Shown: positions 25,064 to 34,048 of the stretch, piece after piece
Position numbering within the stretch: position 1 is the first letter of the stretch
Layout: each line of letters starts with the position of its first letter
Assembly (NCBI RefSeq): GCF_048551375.1
Contig: NZ_JBLYZJ010000005.1
Coordinates: 62,001-126,000, forward strand
Length of the DNA: 64,000 nt
Direction of reading: 5' to 3'
DNA from: Faucicola sp048551375
GTDB lineage: Bacteria > Pseudomonadota > Gammaproteobacteria > Pseudomonadales > Moraxellaceae
Notes under the pieces: model-generated
The model's database searches: none
What the model was told of the DNA's origin: nothing
The model's input: the letters and a program-made list of their open reading frames with translations, nothing else
Made by a program: the position numbers and the translations under genes

Positions 25064-25888
25064 ATGAACCAACATCAAGAAAATAGTTTATCCATCAAAG
25101 ATTTATTACCAACCTCCCCTTTTGCTTTACAGACCTTGCCGAGTTTGTTTATTTCGCATGGCTCACCGATAATAGCATTAGAAAATAATGCCACTACCCA
25201 AGCGATGAATAAAATTGGGCAGAACCTACCAAAACCCAAGTTAATTATCATGATGTCGGCTCATTGGCAAAGTCAGCATCTTGAAATTAATGGTAACCCT
25301 GCCCCTGCGACTTGGCATGATTTTAATGGCTTCCCCAGTGAACTTTATCAAATCGACTACCCTGCCAAAAGCGAGCCAGACGTTGCCGAAAGCTTGGCTC
25401 ATCAGTTACAAAGTCTTGGCATACAGGCGAGCGTCAATCGCTTACGTCCCTTTGACCACGGTGTATGGACACCGCTCATGCACCTATACCCGCAAGCGGA
25501 TGTGCCAATCGTGCAGATTTCGTTACCGTATCATTTTGACAGTTATGCCTGTTATCAGTTGGGAGCGGTGTTCAGCTCATTGCGACAAGAGCAAGTGTTG
25601 ATTATTGGCTCTGGTAGTGTCACGCATAATTTACGCCAAGTGCGGTTTGATAGCTGTGAGGTTGAAGATGAAACGAGCGAGTTTAAACATTGGCTGATTA
25701 ATCAGCTAAAACACGATAAGCCCAAAGCACTCGACTGGGCTAGTCATCCGCTTGCCAAGCACAACCACCCCACGCCTGAGCATTTATTGCCGTTATTTTT
25801 TGCAATGGGGGCAGGTGATATGATGAGCGTGGTGCATGAAAGTTTTGCTCATTATAGTTTGGGGATGGATATTTATCGGTTTGATTAA
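25064..25888 (+). CDS. Class III extradiol ring-cleavage dioxygenase (LigB/YgiD-like)
   Basis: A non-haem metal dioxygenase-like protein of the DODA/YgiD group, which opens catechol-type rings such as DOPA. The 274-aa product has the family motifs LFISHGSP (metal His), MMSAHWQS, PFDHGVWTPLMHLYP, and LIIGSGSVTHNLRQ with another metal-site His, plus the C-terminal HPTPEHLLPLFFAMGAG. A 20-residue N-terminal extension precedes the conserved region. The stop overlaps the convergent efflux gene by 4 bp. Physiological substrate is not evident. Confidence 0.87.
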   Translation: MNQHQENSLSIKDLLPTSPFALQTLPSLFISHGSPIIALENNATTQAMNKIGQNLPKPKLIIMMSAHWQSQHLEINGNPAPATWHDFNGFPSELYQIDYPAKSEPDVAESLAHQLQSLGIQASVNRLRPFDHGVWTPLMHLYPQADVPIVQISLPYHFDSYACYQLGAVFSSLRQEQVLIIGSGSVTHNLRQVRFDSCEVEDETSEFKHWLINQLKHDKPKALDWASHPLAKHNHPTPEHLLPLFFAMGAGDMMSVVHESFAHYSLGMDIYRFD

Positions 25889-27144
25889 TCCACATTCGCT
25901 ACATCGAGATTTTTGTCAATTTTAAACGCCAACAACGTTCCCAACGCCATTAAAATAAACATCGTCACGCCCAATTTTGCCACCGCATTAAGTGGGAAAA
26001 AGTTTAACAACAACCCACCAAAAATCCCCACCATAAAATTCAGCGACCCCTGCAACGCACTCGCCATCCCTGCACGGCGTTTCTGAAACGCCAACGCAAT
26101 CGCCCCTGCATTCGGCTGAGTCAAGCCAAGACCTGCAATACAACAGAAAATACTCGCAAGCACCAACGGCAACCACGCCTGTGTGCCATACATCAAACCC
26201 AACGCCATCAGACAGCCAGACGCAATCACCTGCACGATTGCCCCAAAGCGTAGCAACATCACCAAACGAAAGCGATTGACCAAAAATTGATTGACCTGTG
26301 TCAGCCCAATAAACCCTGCCGCATTCATCCCAAAAATCCAACTAAAATGCTGTGGCGTGACCCCATACCCCTCCATAATCAGCTCTGGGGCGGCACTGAT
26401 ATACACAAACATCGCACCCATCAGCAAGCCTGCCCCAATCGCAGGATAATTAAAGGTATTATCCTTAAGCAACGCCCCATACTGCCCCAAAAGCTGTGCA
26501 ATTGGTTGGGTATTGCGGTTGTTATCACTGAGGGTTTCATGCAAAAATAGCTTGGTTAGCACGATATTTAACACGCCAAATCCTGCCAAAAACCAAAAAA
26601 TATCTCGCCAATCAGCGGCTTTTAAAATCAATGAACCAAGACTTGGGGCAAGAATCGGCGCAATCCCCATCACCAACACCATCAATGAAAACGCCTTAGC
26701 CATCTGCTTGGGATGCAAGCGGTCACGCACCATCGCACGAGTCACCACCGCCCCCACACACGCCCCCAACGCTTGAGCGGTACGAGCGACAAACAGCACA
26801 TATTCATTGTGCGTGGTGGCACAGATGACGGAGGCAATCACATACAGCACCATACCGACATACAAGGGCTTAATCCGCCCAATACGGTCAGAAATCGGGC
26901 CATAAAACAACTGCCCTACCACCAAACCGACAAAATACGCAGGCACAGAATTGGACATCAACGCCGTGGTAATGCCAAAATCGCTCGCCATCGCAGGAAT
27001 TGCAGGCAAATACATATCAATGGATAAAGGCCCAATGGCGATAATCAGCCCTAAAATCATAATCCAAAGCGTTGGGTAGTCCATATCATGGTGAGGGGCT
27101 GAAGGGGTTTCAGTGAGTTGTTCAGTGGGTGATGAGTCAGTCAT
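25885..27144 (-). CDS. Bcr/CflA-family drug efflux MFS transporter
   Basis: An inner-membrane proton-driven exporter with twelve predicted helices in 419 aa. The DHA1 signatures are GQLFYGPISDRIGRIKPLYVG in the loop between helices 2 and 3, and MVRDRLHPKQMAKAFSLMVLVMGIAPILAPSLGSLI, which is typical of Bcr/CflA. The N-terminal 20 residues are hydrophilic (SSPTEQLTETPSAPHHD). Both termini are cytoplasmic by the positive-inside pattern. It is convergent with the dioxygenase gene. Drug specificity cannot be predicted. Confidence 0.9.
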   Translation of the reverse strand: MTDSSPTEQLTETPSAPHHDMDYPTLWIMILGLIIAIGPLSIDMYLPAIPAMASDFGITTALMSNSVPAYFVGLVVGQLFYGPISDRIGRIKPLYVGMVLYVIASVICATTHNEYVLFVARTAQALGACVGAVVTRAMVRDRLHPKQMAKAFSLMVLVMGIAPILAPSLGSLILKAADWRDIFWFLAGFGVLNIVLTKLFLHETLSDNNRNTQPIAQLLGQYGALLKDNTFNYPAIGAGLLMGAMFVYISAAPELIMEGYGVTPQHFSWIFGMNAAGFIGLTQVNQFLVNRFRLVMLLRFGAIVQVIASGCLMALGLMYGTQAWLPLVLASIFCCIAGLGLTQPNAGAIALAFQKRRAGMASALQGSLNFMVGIFGGLLLNFFPLNAVAKLGVTMFILMALGTLLAFKIDKNLDVANVD

Positions 27145-27563
27145 GGTAAAATATCGTATTCAAGAGGCAGGAAGGTATAGTCATAGTACTTACGCAAAAG
27201 ACACTGGATTCCTGCATACGCAGGAATGACGACAAAGATTTTAATTGCTCGTCACCCCTGCGAAGGCAGGGGTCTAGCGTCTTTTTTATTTGCAAAGTTA
27301 TCCAAAATTGCGTAAGCCCTAAGTCGTTTAATCTAGAAATAACACATTTTTGTAAGAGCATATTGAATACGCCCAACATGTCAAAGTAAGGTTTCTGATT
27401 TGCGTCACTATAAAAAATAGACCGCCTATTATAAATAATCAAAGCTAAAATAACTGTTTTAATCATTTAGTTTATGTTGAATATTAGTAATTATGGACTA
27501 AAAACTTTGTTCCAAGCCTTAAACGCAGGTAAAATAAAATGAATATGACGACTAGGAAACACC
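27145..27563. repeat. Gene-free stretch with a family B and a family A element
   Basis: 419 bp between divergent genes. It holds a family B element at 27185-27320 (AGTACTTACGCAA at the left end, TTGCGTAAGCCCT at the right, two internal hairpins) directly followed by a family A element at about 27321-27412 (GTCGTTTAATCTAG to GCGTCACTATAA). The remaining 150 bp before the methyltransferase gene is AT-rich and shows no repeat. An open frame crosses these repeats but has no ribosome site or conserved content. Confidence 0.75.
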
Positions 27564-28187
27564 ATGAGCCAAGATTATTTCGCCCACAAAGCCAGTACCT
27601 TTGACCAATCCAGCCCCAGAGTACAAAACGTTGACAACATCGCTCAAGCCATTCGTCAACATATCACACTTGACCCCACCATGAAGCTATTGGATTTTGG
27701 CTCTGGCACAGGTTTGCTATTAGAACGCCTTGCCCCACACGTCCACGCTATCACCGCCATTGATGTATCGCCCAGTATGAATAGCGAACTTGGCAAAAAA
27801 CTTGATACACATGGCAAATTACACGGCTGTGCAGTGACGATTATCGAAAAAGATTTGGTCAATGATAAGGTGCATTTTGACCACACTTTTGATGGGATTA
27901 TTTCTTCGATGACGTTGCATCATGTTAAAGATATCAATGCCTTATTTGCCCAATTTTCGCAATTATTAAATCAAGGGGGCTTTATTGCATTGGCGGATTT
28001 GGCGACCGAAGATGGCAGTTTTCATAGCGAAGATACAGGCGTGTTTCATCATGGTTTTGAGCCAAGTTTTTTGGTAGAAACTGCCACTGCGATGGGATTT
28101 GGTGAGGTCAGTTGTGAGGTAGTCAGTCACATTCAACGCCCCAACCATACCTACGAGATTTTATTGTTAACAGCAAAAAAATTATAA
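27564..28187 (+). CDS. Class I SAM-dependent methyltransferase
   Basis: A cytoplasmic methyltransferase of the UbiE/Methyltransf_11 type. In the 207-aa product the SAM-binding motif I is LLDFGSGTGLLLERLAP. Motif II follows in AITAIDVSPSMNSELGKKL, then FDGIISSMTLHHVKDINALFAQFSQLL (motif III and post-III). The N-terminus SQDYFAHKASTFDQSSPRVQN is common in small yeast-type and bacterial relatives. It stands alone, so substrate is not indicated by context. Confidence 0.82.
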   Translation: MSQDYFAHKASTFDQSSPRVQNVDNIAQAIRQHITLDPTMKLLDFGSGTGLLLERLAPHVHAITAIDVSPSMNSELGKKLDTHGKLHGCAVTIIEKDLVNDKVHFDHTFDGIISSMTLHHVKDINALFAQFSQLLNQGGFIALADLATEDGSFHSEDTGVFHHGFEPSFLVETATAMGFGEVSCEVVSHIQRPNHTYEILLLTAKKL

Positions 28188-28198
28188 GCACTTGTTTG

Positions 28199-28225
28199 GT
28201 AGGGGCGTAATGCTTACGCCCTTTT
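28199..28225. repeat. Short GTAGGGGCGTAA palindrome between convergent genes
   Basis: GTAGGGGCGTAATGCTTACGCCC followed by T-run lies between the methyltransferase and psd stops. By position it could work as a terminator stem for both. Confidence 0.6.
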
Positions 28226-28246
28226 ATCAAAACCTTTTACCGCCTG

Positions 28247-29080
28247 TTATTTGGTAAAAATCCCCAATTTCTGTCCCATTTTTACAGGTACACCATTATA
28301 TAAACCTGCTGTCCACGCTGTGCCTGCCGATTTTGGCAACACAACAATCGCTGTTGAGCCGAGATAAAATCGCCCCAATTCATCGCCTTTTGCCAATTTG
28401 ACATCATGGGTTTGACGTTGGACTTTGTCACTGCGTTTGATTTTGCCTGTCGCTACCGTTTCAATACCTGCGACAATCATCGCCCCCACTAGCACCACGC
28501 ACGCCTTACCAAATTCGGTATCAAACACGCAAACACAGCGTTCATTACGAGCGAATAAATCTGGGATATTTTCGGCAGTTTCGTTATTGACCGAAAATAA
28601 CTGCCCGGGTACATAGATGGTTTCAACCAATGTCCCTTCAAATGGCATATGCACACGGTGATAATTGGTTGGGGCAAGATAAATGGTGGCAAAACTGCCA
28701 TCGGTCATGGCTTTACCCAGCTCAAAATCTCCCAACAATTGGGCGACACTGTAGGTTCTGCCTTTGGCTTGAAGCAGTTGTTGGTCGTTGATTTGACCGA
28801 TTTGTGATACTTTACCATCGGCAGGACATACCACGCTGTCAGTATCCGCATCAATGGTGCGTGCATCTGCCCTTAGTTCACGTGTAAAAAAGTCATTAAA
28901 GCTGTCGTACTGTGACAGGCTACGGCGTTCATATTCATCCAATTTGATACCATAAGCTGTCGCAAAGGTACGAATAAAGGTTTTTTTGACCCAAGGGTGA
29001 CGGCTTTGGGCAAGTCTACCTGCCACTTCACTCAAAGTTTGTTGGGGAACGAGGTTTTGTAACGTGGTAAATACAGTCAT
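28247..29080 (-). CDS. psd: Phosphatidylserine decarboxylase proenzyme
   Basis: A membrane-associated pyruvoyl enzyme converting phosphatidylserine to phosphatidylethanolamine. The start at 29080 (MTVFTTLQNLVPQQTLSEV) gives the usual 277-aa length; the frame continues 17 codons further upstream without conservation. Family features are FNDFFTRELR, DGKVSQIGQI, APTNYHRVHMPFEG (catalytic His) and, near the C-terminus, FYLGSTAIVV. There the LGST motif is cut so that the Ser becomes the pyruvoyl group of the alpha chain. Confidence 0.95.
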   Translation of the reverse strand: MTVFTTLQNLVPQQTLSEVAGRLAQSRHPWVKKTFIRTFATAYGIKLDEYERRSLSQYDSFNDFFTRELRADARTIDADTDSVVCPADGKVSQIGQINDQQLLQAKGRTYSVAQLLGDFELGKAMTDGSFATIYLAPTNYHRVHMPFEGTLVETIYVPGQLFSVNNETAENIPDLFARNERCVCVFDTEFGKACVVLVGAMIVAGIETVATGKIKRSDKVQRQTHDVKLAKGDELGRFYLGSTAIVVLPKSAGTAWTAGLYNGVPVKMGQKLGIFTK

Positions 29081-29223
29081 AGTTGGCTCAAAATGTTGGC
29101 TCAAATGAAAAATACGCTTGCCGTTTGGCACAGCGGACTATTATAATCAAAAACCCCATAATATTAAACCCTATCAACCCTTTATCAAGCCCTTATCACT
29201 AAAACCACGCCAACGAGGATACC

Positions 29224-29667
29224 ATGAAAGCTGTTATGCAACGAGTCCATTTTGCCAAAGTCGAAGTCGATGGTATCAGCGTGGGAGCAATCAACCAAGG
29301 CGTGTTGGTATATCTAGGGCTGGGGCATGAAGACACACTCGATATTGGCAAAAAGATGATTGATAAAATCCTCACGTACCGTGTATTTGAAAATGAACAG
29401 GGTAAATTGGATAAAAACGTCAGCGAGGTGCAAGGCGGACTATTAATCGTATCGCAATTCACCCTACTCGCCAATACCCAAAATGGTCGCCGTCCAGACT
29501 TCAAGCCTGCCATGCACCCTAGCCTTGCCGAGCCGTTATTCGAGCAAATCGTGGCATACGCCAATCAGCAATATCCGAATGTCGCCACAGGGCAATTTGG
29601 GGCAAATATGCAGGTCAGCAGTTGCAACGATGGTCCGATTAACTTTATTTTTGAGTTGAACGGCTAA
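29224..29667 (+). CDS. dtd: D-aminoacyl-tRNA deacylase
   Basis: Removes D-amino acids (and glycine from tRNA-Ala) mischarged on tRNA. The 147-aa product is full length. It starts MKAVMQRVHFAKVEVDG, contains the catalytic SQFTLLANTQNGRRPDF motif, and ends with SSCNDGPINFIFEL, the Gly-Pro motif region that forms the chiral-selective site. It lies divergent from psd, with AACGAGGAT as ribosome site. Confidence 0.95.
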   Translation: MKAVMQRVHFAKVEVDGISVGAINQGVLVYLGLGHEDTLDIGKKMIDKILTYRVFENEQGKLDKNVSEVQGGLLIVSQFTLLANTQNGRRPDFKPAMHPSLAEPLFEQIVAYANQQYPNVATGQFGANMQVSSCNDGPINFIFELNG

Positions 29668-29699
29668 ATTAGTGATGAAATCCAAGCCTAGCCCAGACT

Positions 29700-29717
29700 T
29701 TGTCACATTATTGTCAT
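29700..29717 (+). promoter_or_regulatory. Pho box upstream of phoBR
   Basis: Two 7-mers TTGTCAC and TTGTCAT are separated by 4 bp (ATTA), exactly the 7+4+7 PhoB-site architecture (consensus CTGTCAT-n4-CTGTCAT). A further CTGTCAT occurs at 29738-29744. This supports phosphate-starvation autoregulation of phoBR. It lies 118 bp before the phoB start and partly follows the dtd stop. Confidence 0.65.
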
Positions 29718-29770
29718 ATTTTTCGGTTGTAATATTGCTGTCATATTTCCCTGCCCTTTGGCAATCATAA

Positions 29771-29818
29771 TAGGACTGACGCAGTTTTATACCATTTATC
29801 ATTTTTGCGTAAGTCCTA
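29771..29818. repeat. Minimal family B element in the phoB leader
   Basis: 48 bp consisting of little more than the two ends: TAGGACTGACGCA and the inverted TGCGTAAGTCCTA (one mismatch). It sits between the Pho box and phoB and ends 16 bp before the start codon. Confidence 0.65.
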
Positions 29819-29834
29819 AATCATTGAGAAACTT

Positions 29835-30533
29835 ATGAAAAATGAAACCATCTTAGTGGTCGAAGATGAGCCTGCGATCCGTGAAATGATTATCACCACC
29901 CTTGAAATGGCAGGCTTTGATTGTTTGCAAGCTTCGGAGGTCGCCCAAGCCCATCATTTGGTGGTAGACCACCGTCCCAATTTGATTTTACTGGATTGGA
30001 TGTTGCCCAACGGTTTATCAGGGATTGATTTGTGTCGCCGTCTTAAAAAAGACGAAATGTTGTCCGAAATTCCCATCATCATGCTCACTGCCAAAGGCGA
30101 AGAAGATAATAAAGTCCAAGGTCTGGATGCAGGGGCAGATGACTATATCACCAAGCCGTTTTCGACCCGTGAATTGGTTTCTCGTATTAAGGCGGTATTA
30201 CGCCGTAGCAGTGCCTTGTCAGGCGAAAAGCCAATTAATATCGATGGGTTAACGTTAGACCCCGCCAGCCAGCGTGTTAGTGCCAATAGTAAGCCTGTCG
30301 AAATTGGACCGACAGAATACCGTTTATTAGCATTCTTTATGAGCCATCCTGAGCGTGCCTACACTCGCACTCAGCTACTTGACCAAGTTTGGGGCGGTAA
30401 TGTGTATGTCGAGGATCGCACCATTGATGTGCATATTCGCCGTTTACGAAAGGTGCTTGAGCCGTTTGGATTTGCTGATTATATCCAAACCGTGCGTGGT
30501 ACAGGCTACCGTTTTTCTAATAAAACCCCTTAA
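29835..30533 (+). CDS. phoB: Phosphate regulon response regulator PhoB
   Basis: An OmpR-family response regulator activating phosphate-scavenging genes. The 232-aa product has a receiver domain with acidic pocket VEDEPA, phosphorylation Asp in LILLDWMLP, Thr/Ser switch in IMLTAKG and Lys in ITKPFSTREL. The C-terminal winged helix (about residues 130-230) contains LAFFMSHPERAYTRTQLLDQVWG and YVEDRTIDVHIRRLRKVLE, the PhoB-type recognition region. It is followed 24 bp later by phoR and preceded by a Pho box. Confidence 0.95.
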   Translation: MKNETILVVEDEPAIREMIITTLEMAGFDCLQASEVAQAHHLVVDHRPNLILLDWMLPNGLSGIDLCRRLKKDEMLSEIPIIMLTAKGEEDNKVQGLDAGADDYITKPFSTRELVSRIKAVLRRSSALSGEKPINIDGLTLDPASQRVSANSKPVEIGPTEYRLLAFFMSHPERAYTRTQLLDQVWGGNVYVEDRTIDVHIRRLRKVLEPFGFADYIQTVRGTGYRFSNKTP

Positions 30534-30557
30534 CGGCATAGCATGGGATACCCCTAG

Positions 30558-31853
30558 ATGACCGCCAAAAAAATCAACTTATGGTCAACGCTTATCCCAA
30601 TGCTCATGGTAGCATTGATAGGGCTATTGGCAGGTGGCGTGTTGCATCAATGGGGCTGGGGGCTAGCGATTGGCTTATTGGCGTATGAGCTGTATTTTTT
30701 GTTGATGTTACAACGCTTCAAAAACTGGGCAACTCGCCACACGGACGAGCCACCGCCCAATTTTGAAACCAATCTAGACATCATCGCCAGTAGTTTGTAT
30801 CAAATCAATCGCCAAGAACAACAAGCCCATCAACAAACCATCGAATTGGTCAAAAAAATACGTCAATCAATGGGGGCGATGAATGATGCCATTATCTTGA
30901 TTGATGAGCGTGACTGTCTGCTATGGTGGAATAAATCTGCCAACCGTATGTTATCCCTGACCCCATCCGATAAAAACAGACATATTTTGACTATTATTCG
31001 CAATCCATTATTTCATCAATATTATCATCATACCGAAGATTTTTTGGATGGTATTCGCCTCACCCACTGGCAAGATGCCGAGCGGTTTGTGCAATGTGAA
31101 ATCACCCAATTTGGGCAAGAAAAACTGATGATGATTTACGATGTCACTCGCATGCAACACCTTGAGCAAATGCGTAAAGACTTTGTTGCCAATGTGTCGC
31201 ACGAGTTACGCACCCCCCTTACCGTCATTATGGGCTATGTCGAAACCCTCAGCGAACAGCCTGACATCGACCCACGTTGGCAACGGGCATTCGGTCAAAT
31301 GATGCAACAAAGTCATCGCATGAATAATATTATCAATGACTTATTGCTATTATCACGCCTTGAAAATAACGAAAAACCCAGAGAGCCTGTCAATGTCGAT
31401 ATGCCAAAACTGCTGACCCAACTGTTTGACGATGCCCAAATGTATAACAAAAACTTTGACCATCTCATTCATCTGCACATTGACAGTCAGCAACATATTT
31501 TGGGTTATGAAGATTACCTAAGAAGTGCATTAAGCAATCTAATTACCAATGCTATCAAATACACCCCTCAAGGTGGTGAAATCAGTATCAGTTGGCACAA
31601 TTGTGACGATGGCGTGTGTTTTAGTGTGGAGGATAACGGCATCGGCATTGAGCCTCGCCATATCGAACGCTTAACTGAACGGTTTTATCGAGTTGATAGC
31701 GGTCGCAGTCGTGAAACAGGCGGTACAGGCTTGGGGCTGGCGATTGTTAAACACGTGCTATATCAACACCATGCCAAACTCAAAGTCGACTCTAAAGTCG
31801 GGAAAGGCTCGACATTTACCATAGAATTTCCGCATAGTAGCTTGGTGGATTAA
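30558..31853 (+). CDS. phoR: Phosphate regulon sensor histidine kinase PhoR
   Basis: A membrane-bound kinase phosphorylating PhoB when phosphate is scarce. The 431-aa protein starts with two membrane segments separated by a very short loop (about residues 10-50), as in PhoR, which senses through PstSCAB-PhoU. A PAS-like domain follows (about 105-200). The H-box is FVANVSHELRTPLTVIMGYVE, the N-box SNLITNAIKYTPQGGEI, then VEDNGIGIEPRHIERLTERFYRVDSGRSRETGGTGLGLAI. The stop overlaps the convergent dadA stop by 4 bp. Confidence 0.94.
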   Translation: MTAKKINLWSTLIPMLMVALIGLLAGGVLHQWGWGLAIGLLAYELYFLLMLQRFKNWATRHTDEPPPNFETNLDIIASSLYQINRQEQQAHQQTIELVKKIRQSMGAMNDAIILIDERDCLLWWNKSANRMLSLTPSDKNRHILTIIRNPLFHQYYHHTEDFLDGIRLTHWQDAERFVQCEITQFGQEKLMMIYDVTRMQHLEQMRKDFVANVSHELRTPLTVIMGYVETLSEQPDIDPRWQRAFGQMMQQSHRMNNIINDLLLLSRLENNEKPREPVNVDMPKLLTQLFDDAQMYNKNFDHLIHLHIDSQQHILGYEDYLRSALSNLITNAIKYTPQGGEISISWHNCDDGVCFSVEDNGIGIEPRHIERLTERFYRVDSGRSRETGGTGLGLAIVKHVLYQHHAKLKVDSKVGKGSTFTIEFPHSSLVD

Positions 31854-33178
31854 ACCCCCACAAACCCAAAATCCACATTTGGCGTTTTCCCCAAAATAAT
31901 ATCGGTGATGGCTTTAGCAGAGCCATTACTATGCGTCCAACCCAGCGTGCCATGCCCTGTATTGAGGTATAAATTATCAATCACCCCTTGACGATTCACC
32001 GCTCGCCCAATAATAGGCACATTGGATGGAGTCATGGGTCGCAAGCCTGTCCAATAATTCGGCTGTGCTAAATCCACCGCATCGCCAAACACCGCCCCCA
32101 CTCGCTGAGTAATCGCTTGGCAACGAATCGGATTCAAACTTAAATTAAACCCATTAAACTCGGCTGTGCCTGCCACTCGAAGTCGATTACCAAGTCGTGA
32201 ATATACCAGTTTATACTCATCATCAATCAGACTGACATAAGGCGTTTGGTTGGGCTTTAGCACAGGGTAAGTCGCCGAATAGCCCTTGGCAGGATAAATC
32301 GGCAAATCCACCCCCAACGGCTTGGCAAGCAGTGGGCTATAACTCCCCAATGCCAATACATAGCCATCAGCGGATAAATGATGGGTTTGCTGGGTGGTTA
32401 AATCGGTGACTTGTACAGACATAATCTGTTGTCGTTGATACACCAATCGCTCGATTTGATGGGATAATAAAAACCTCACGCCTCGTTGTTGGCATTGCTT
32501 GGCTAAGGCTTGGGTAAATAGTTTGGCATCGCCCGACTCATCAAGGGCGGTATAGGTCGCACCGACCAGTTTGGCTTCGATATTGGCTAACGCAGGCTCA
32601 AGCCCAACCGCCTCAGCGACACTGATTAAACGCCTATCACAACCCAACTGTTGCATTCGCTCAGTGGGGGCGATTGCGGTGGCAAATTCCGCCTCACTGG
32701 TATAAAAGTGCATAATGCCTTTGGTCAAACAGTCATAATCAATGCCTGTTTCGGCTCGCACCTCACCCAGCACGGCACGAGAATATAAGCCCAAATTCAC
32801 CATTTGTACCAAATTGGCATCGGCATTTTTGGCAGTACATTCACGCAAAAACTGCCAGCCCCACCGCCATAACTCACGGTCAAACTCTCGCCCTATCAAG
32901 CGTTGCCAACGAAACAACAAGGGAGCATCTTCACGCCATAGCCATTTCATTGCCTTGATTGGTGTGCTAGGATTCGCCCACGGCGTGGCATGGCAGACTG
33001 AGATTTGACCGCCATTGGCAAACGAAGTCTGCAAAGCGACCTCGCTTTCTCGCTCAATCAGCGTCACTTCTAAGCCTGCTTTGGATAATTGCCAAGCGGT
33101 GGTGACACCGACTACCCCACCGCCCAACACGATAATATGTTTACTCACAAAATGCCTATGGTTAATTTGGTCATTCAT
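31850..33178 (-). CDS. dadA: D-amino acid dehydrogenase
   Basis: An FAD-dependent inner-membrane-associated dehydrogenase oxidising D-alanine and other D-amino acids. The 442-aa product has the dinucleotide-binding motif VLGGGVVGVTTAWQLSKAG, ERESEVALQTSFANGGQISVCHATPWANP (a DadA hallmark) and the C-terminal TGLRPMTPSNVPIIGRA and NLYLNTGHGTLGWTHSNGSAKAI. A 10-residue leader precedes the Rossmann core. The racemase gene dadX or alr is not adjacent. Confidence 0.92.
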   Translation of the reverse strand: MNDQINHRHFVSKHIIVLGGGVVGVTTAWQLSKAGLEVTLIERESEVALQTSFANGGQISVCHATPWANPSTPIKAMKWLWREDAPLLFRWQRLIGREFDRELWRWGWQFLRECTAKNADANLVQMVNLGLYSRAVLGEVRAETGIDYDCLTKGIMHFYTSEAEFATAIAPTERMQQLGCDRRLISVAEAVGLEPALANIEAKLVGATYTALDESGDAKLFTQALAKQCQQRGVRFLLSHQIERLVYQRQQIMSVQVTDLTTQQTHHLSADGYVLALGSYSPLLAKPLGVDLPIYPAKGYSATYPVLKPNQTPYVSLIDDEYKLVYSRLGNRLRVAGTAEFNGFNLSLNPIRCQAITQRVGAVFGDAVDLAQPNYWTGLRPMTPSNVPIIGRAVNRQGVIDNLYLNTGHGTLGWTHSNGSAKAITDIILGKTPNVDFGFVGV

Positions 33179-33215
33179 TGAAAAGAGAAATTTTAGTATA
33201 ACACGTCAAAATAGC

Positions 33216-33250
33216 AAAAAGCCCTAATCTGGGTGGATTAAGGCTTTTTA
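33216..33250 (-). terminator. Terminator upstream of dadA, downstream of mscL
   Basis: The stem AAAGCCCTAATC/GATTAAGGCTTTTT region with a 6-nt loop ends in T-runs on both strands. It lies in the minus-strand path from mscL into dadA and should insulate the two. Confidence 0.8.
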
Positions 33251-33304
33251 TTTCAAATCTTTTATTGCTAAAACTGGGCTTATACTAAGCCCGATAAATA
33301 TCGT

Positions 33305-33378
33305 ATTTGTAGGGGCTTATTGAATAAGCCCAATATTTAAAATCTTCAATAGGGCGTAAGCATTACGCCCCTACGACT
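33305..33378. repeat. Compound GTAGGGGCTTATT/GGGCGTAAGCATTACGCCC repeat
   Basis: Two palindromes in tandem with inverted outer ends (GTAGGGGC...GCCCCTAC), closely matching the unit at 24764-24829 in order and spacing. It ends 20 bp from the mscL stop. Confidence 0.7.
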
Positions 33379-33397
33379 TTAATTTTTGGAATTGGAA

Positions 33398-33817
33398 TTA
33401 TTTACTCAATTTGGCACTAATTTCACGCAACAATACCACTTCTTCGCTTGGCTCGGCAGGGGCTTCTTCTGCAGTTTTACGGATGCGGTTCATAAATTTC
33501 ACCAACATAAAAATCACAAATGCCAAGATGATAAAATTAATCAAAATGGTCAAAAAGTTACCATACGCAAGCATGGGTACGCCTGCTTTTTTTAACGCCT
33601 CATAGGTTTCTGGTGTACCTGCAGGGACATCGCCCAACAAGATAAACATATTGGCAAAATCAACCTTGCCAAAAATCGCACCAATCACTGGCATGATGAT
33701 ATCTTCGACCAATGACGTGGTGATTTTACCAAACGCACCGCCGATAATTACACCCACTGCCAAATCCATCACATTGCCTTTTAGGGCAAATTCTTTAAAC
33801 TCTTGCATCATACTCAT
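33398..33817 (-). CDS. mscL: Large-conductance mechanosensitive channel
   Basis: A pentameric inner-membrane channel releasing solutes on osmotic downshock. The start at 33817 (MSMMQEFKEFALKGNVMDLA) follows GAGGA at good spacing and gives 139 aa; the frame extends 15 codons further without support. TM1 carries the gate AVGVIIGGAFGKITTSLVEDIIMPVIG and TM2 lies at FLTILINFIILAFVIFMLVKFMNRI. The C-terminal bundle helix is VVLLREISAKL. The Ala/Glu/Pro linker AEEAPAEPSEE is ordinary for the family. Confidence 0.95.
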   Translation of the reverse strand: MSMMQEFKEFALKGNVMDLAVGVIIGGAFGKITTSLVEDIIMPVIGAIFGKVDFANMFILLGDVPAGTPETYEALKKAGVPMLAYGNFLTILINFIILAFVIFMLVKFMNRIRKTAEEAPAEPSEEVVLLREISAKLSK

Positions 33818-33955
33818 AATACTGTCCTCAAATAGAGGGGATACATATCCCAGCCATCGCAATTAATAGCGATTTAAGTTAAGCGATAAAATCCCTATTT
33901 TTAAGCAGGGATTTTTAAGAAAATTTTAACGATAAAATTTCGCTTATCATAGAGA

Positions 33956-33984
33956 AAAAAGCCTGTAATTATTACAGGCTTTTT
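33956..33984 (-). terminator. Terminator after typA
   Basis: The stem AAAAGCCTGTAAT/ATTACAGGCTTTT with T-runs both ways, about 65 bp beyond the typA stop. Confidence 0.85.
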
Positions 33985-34048
33985 GTAGCATTTCGTAAGT
34001 TGATGCTCATAAATTGGTAACAATACTGTACCAGCTTAGATGCAATCC

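Noticed and set aside
27145..27466. 109-codon minus-strand frame between the efflux and methyltransferase genes
   Set aside because: It runs through family A and B repeats, and the peptide reflects the repeat sequence. No conserved features.
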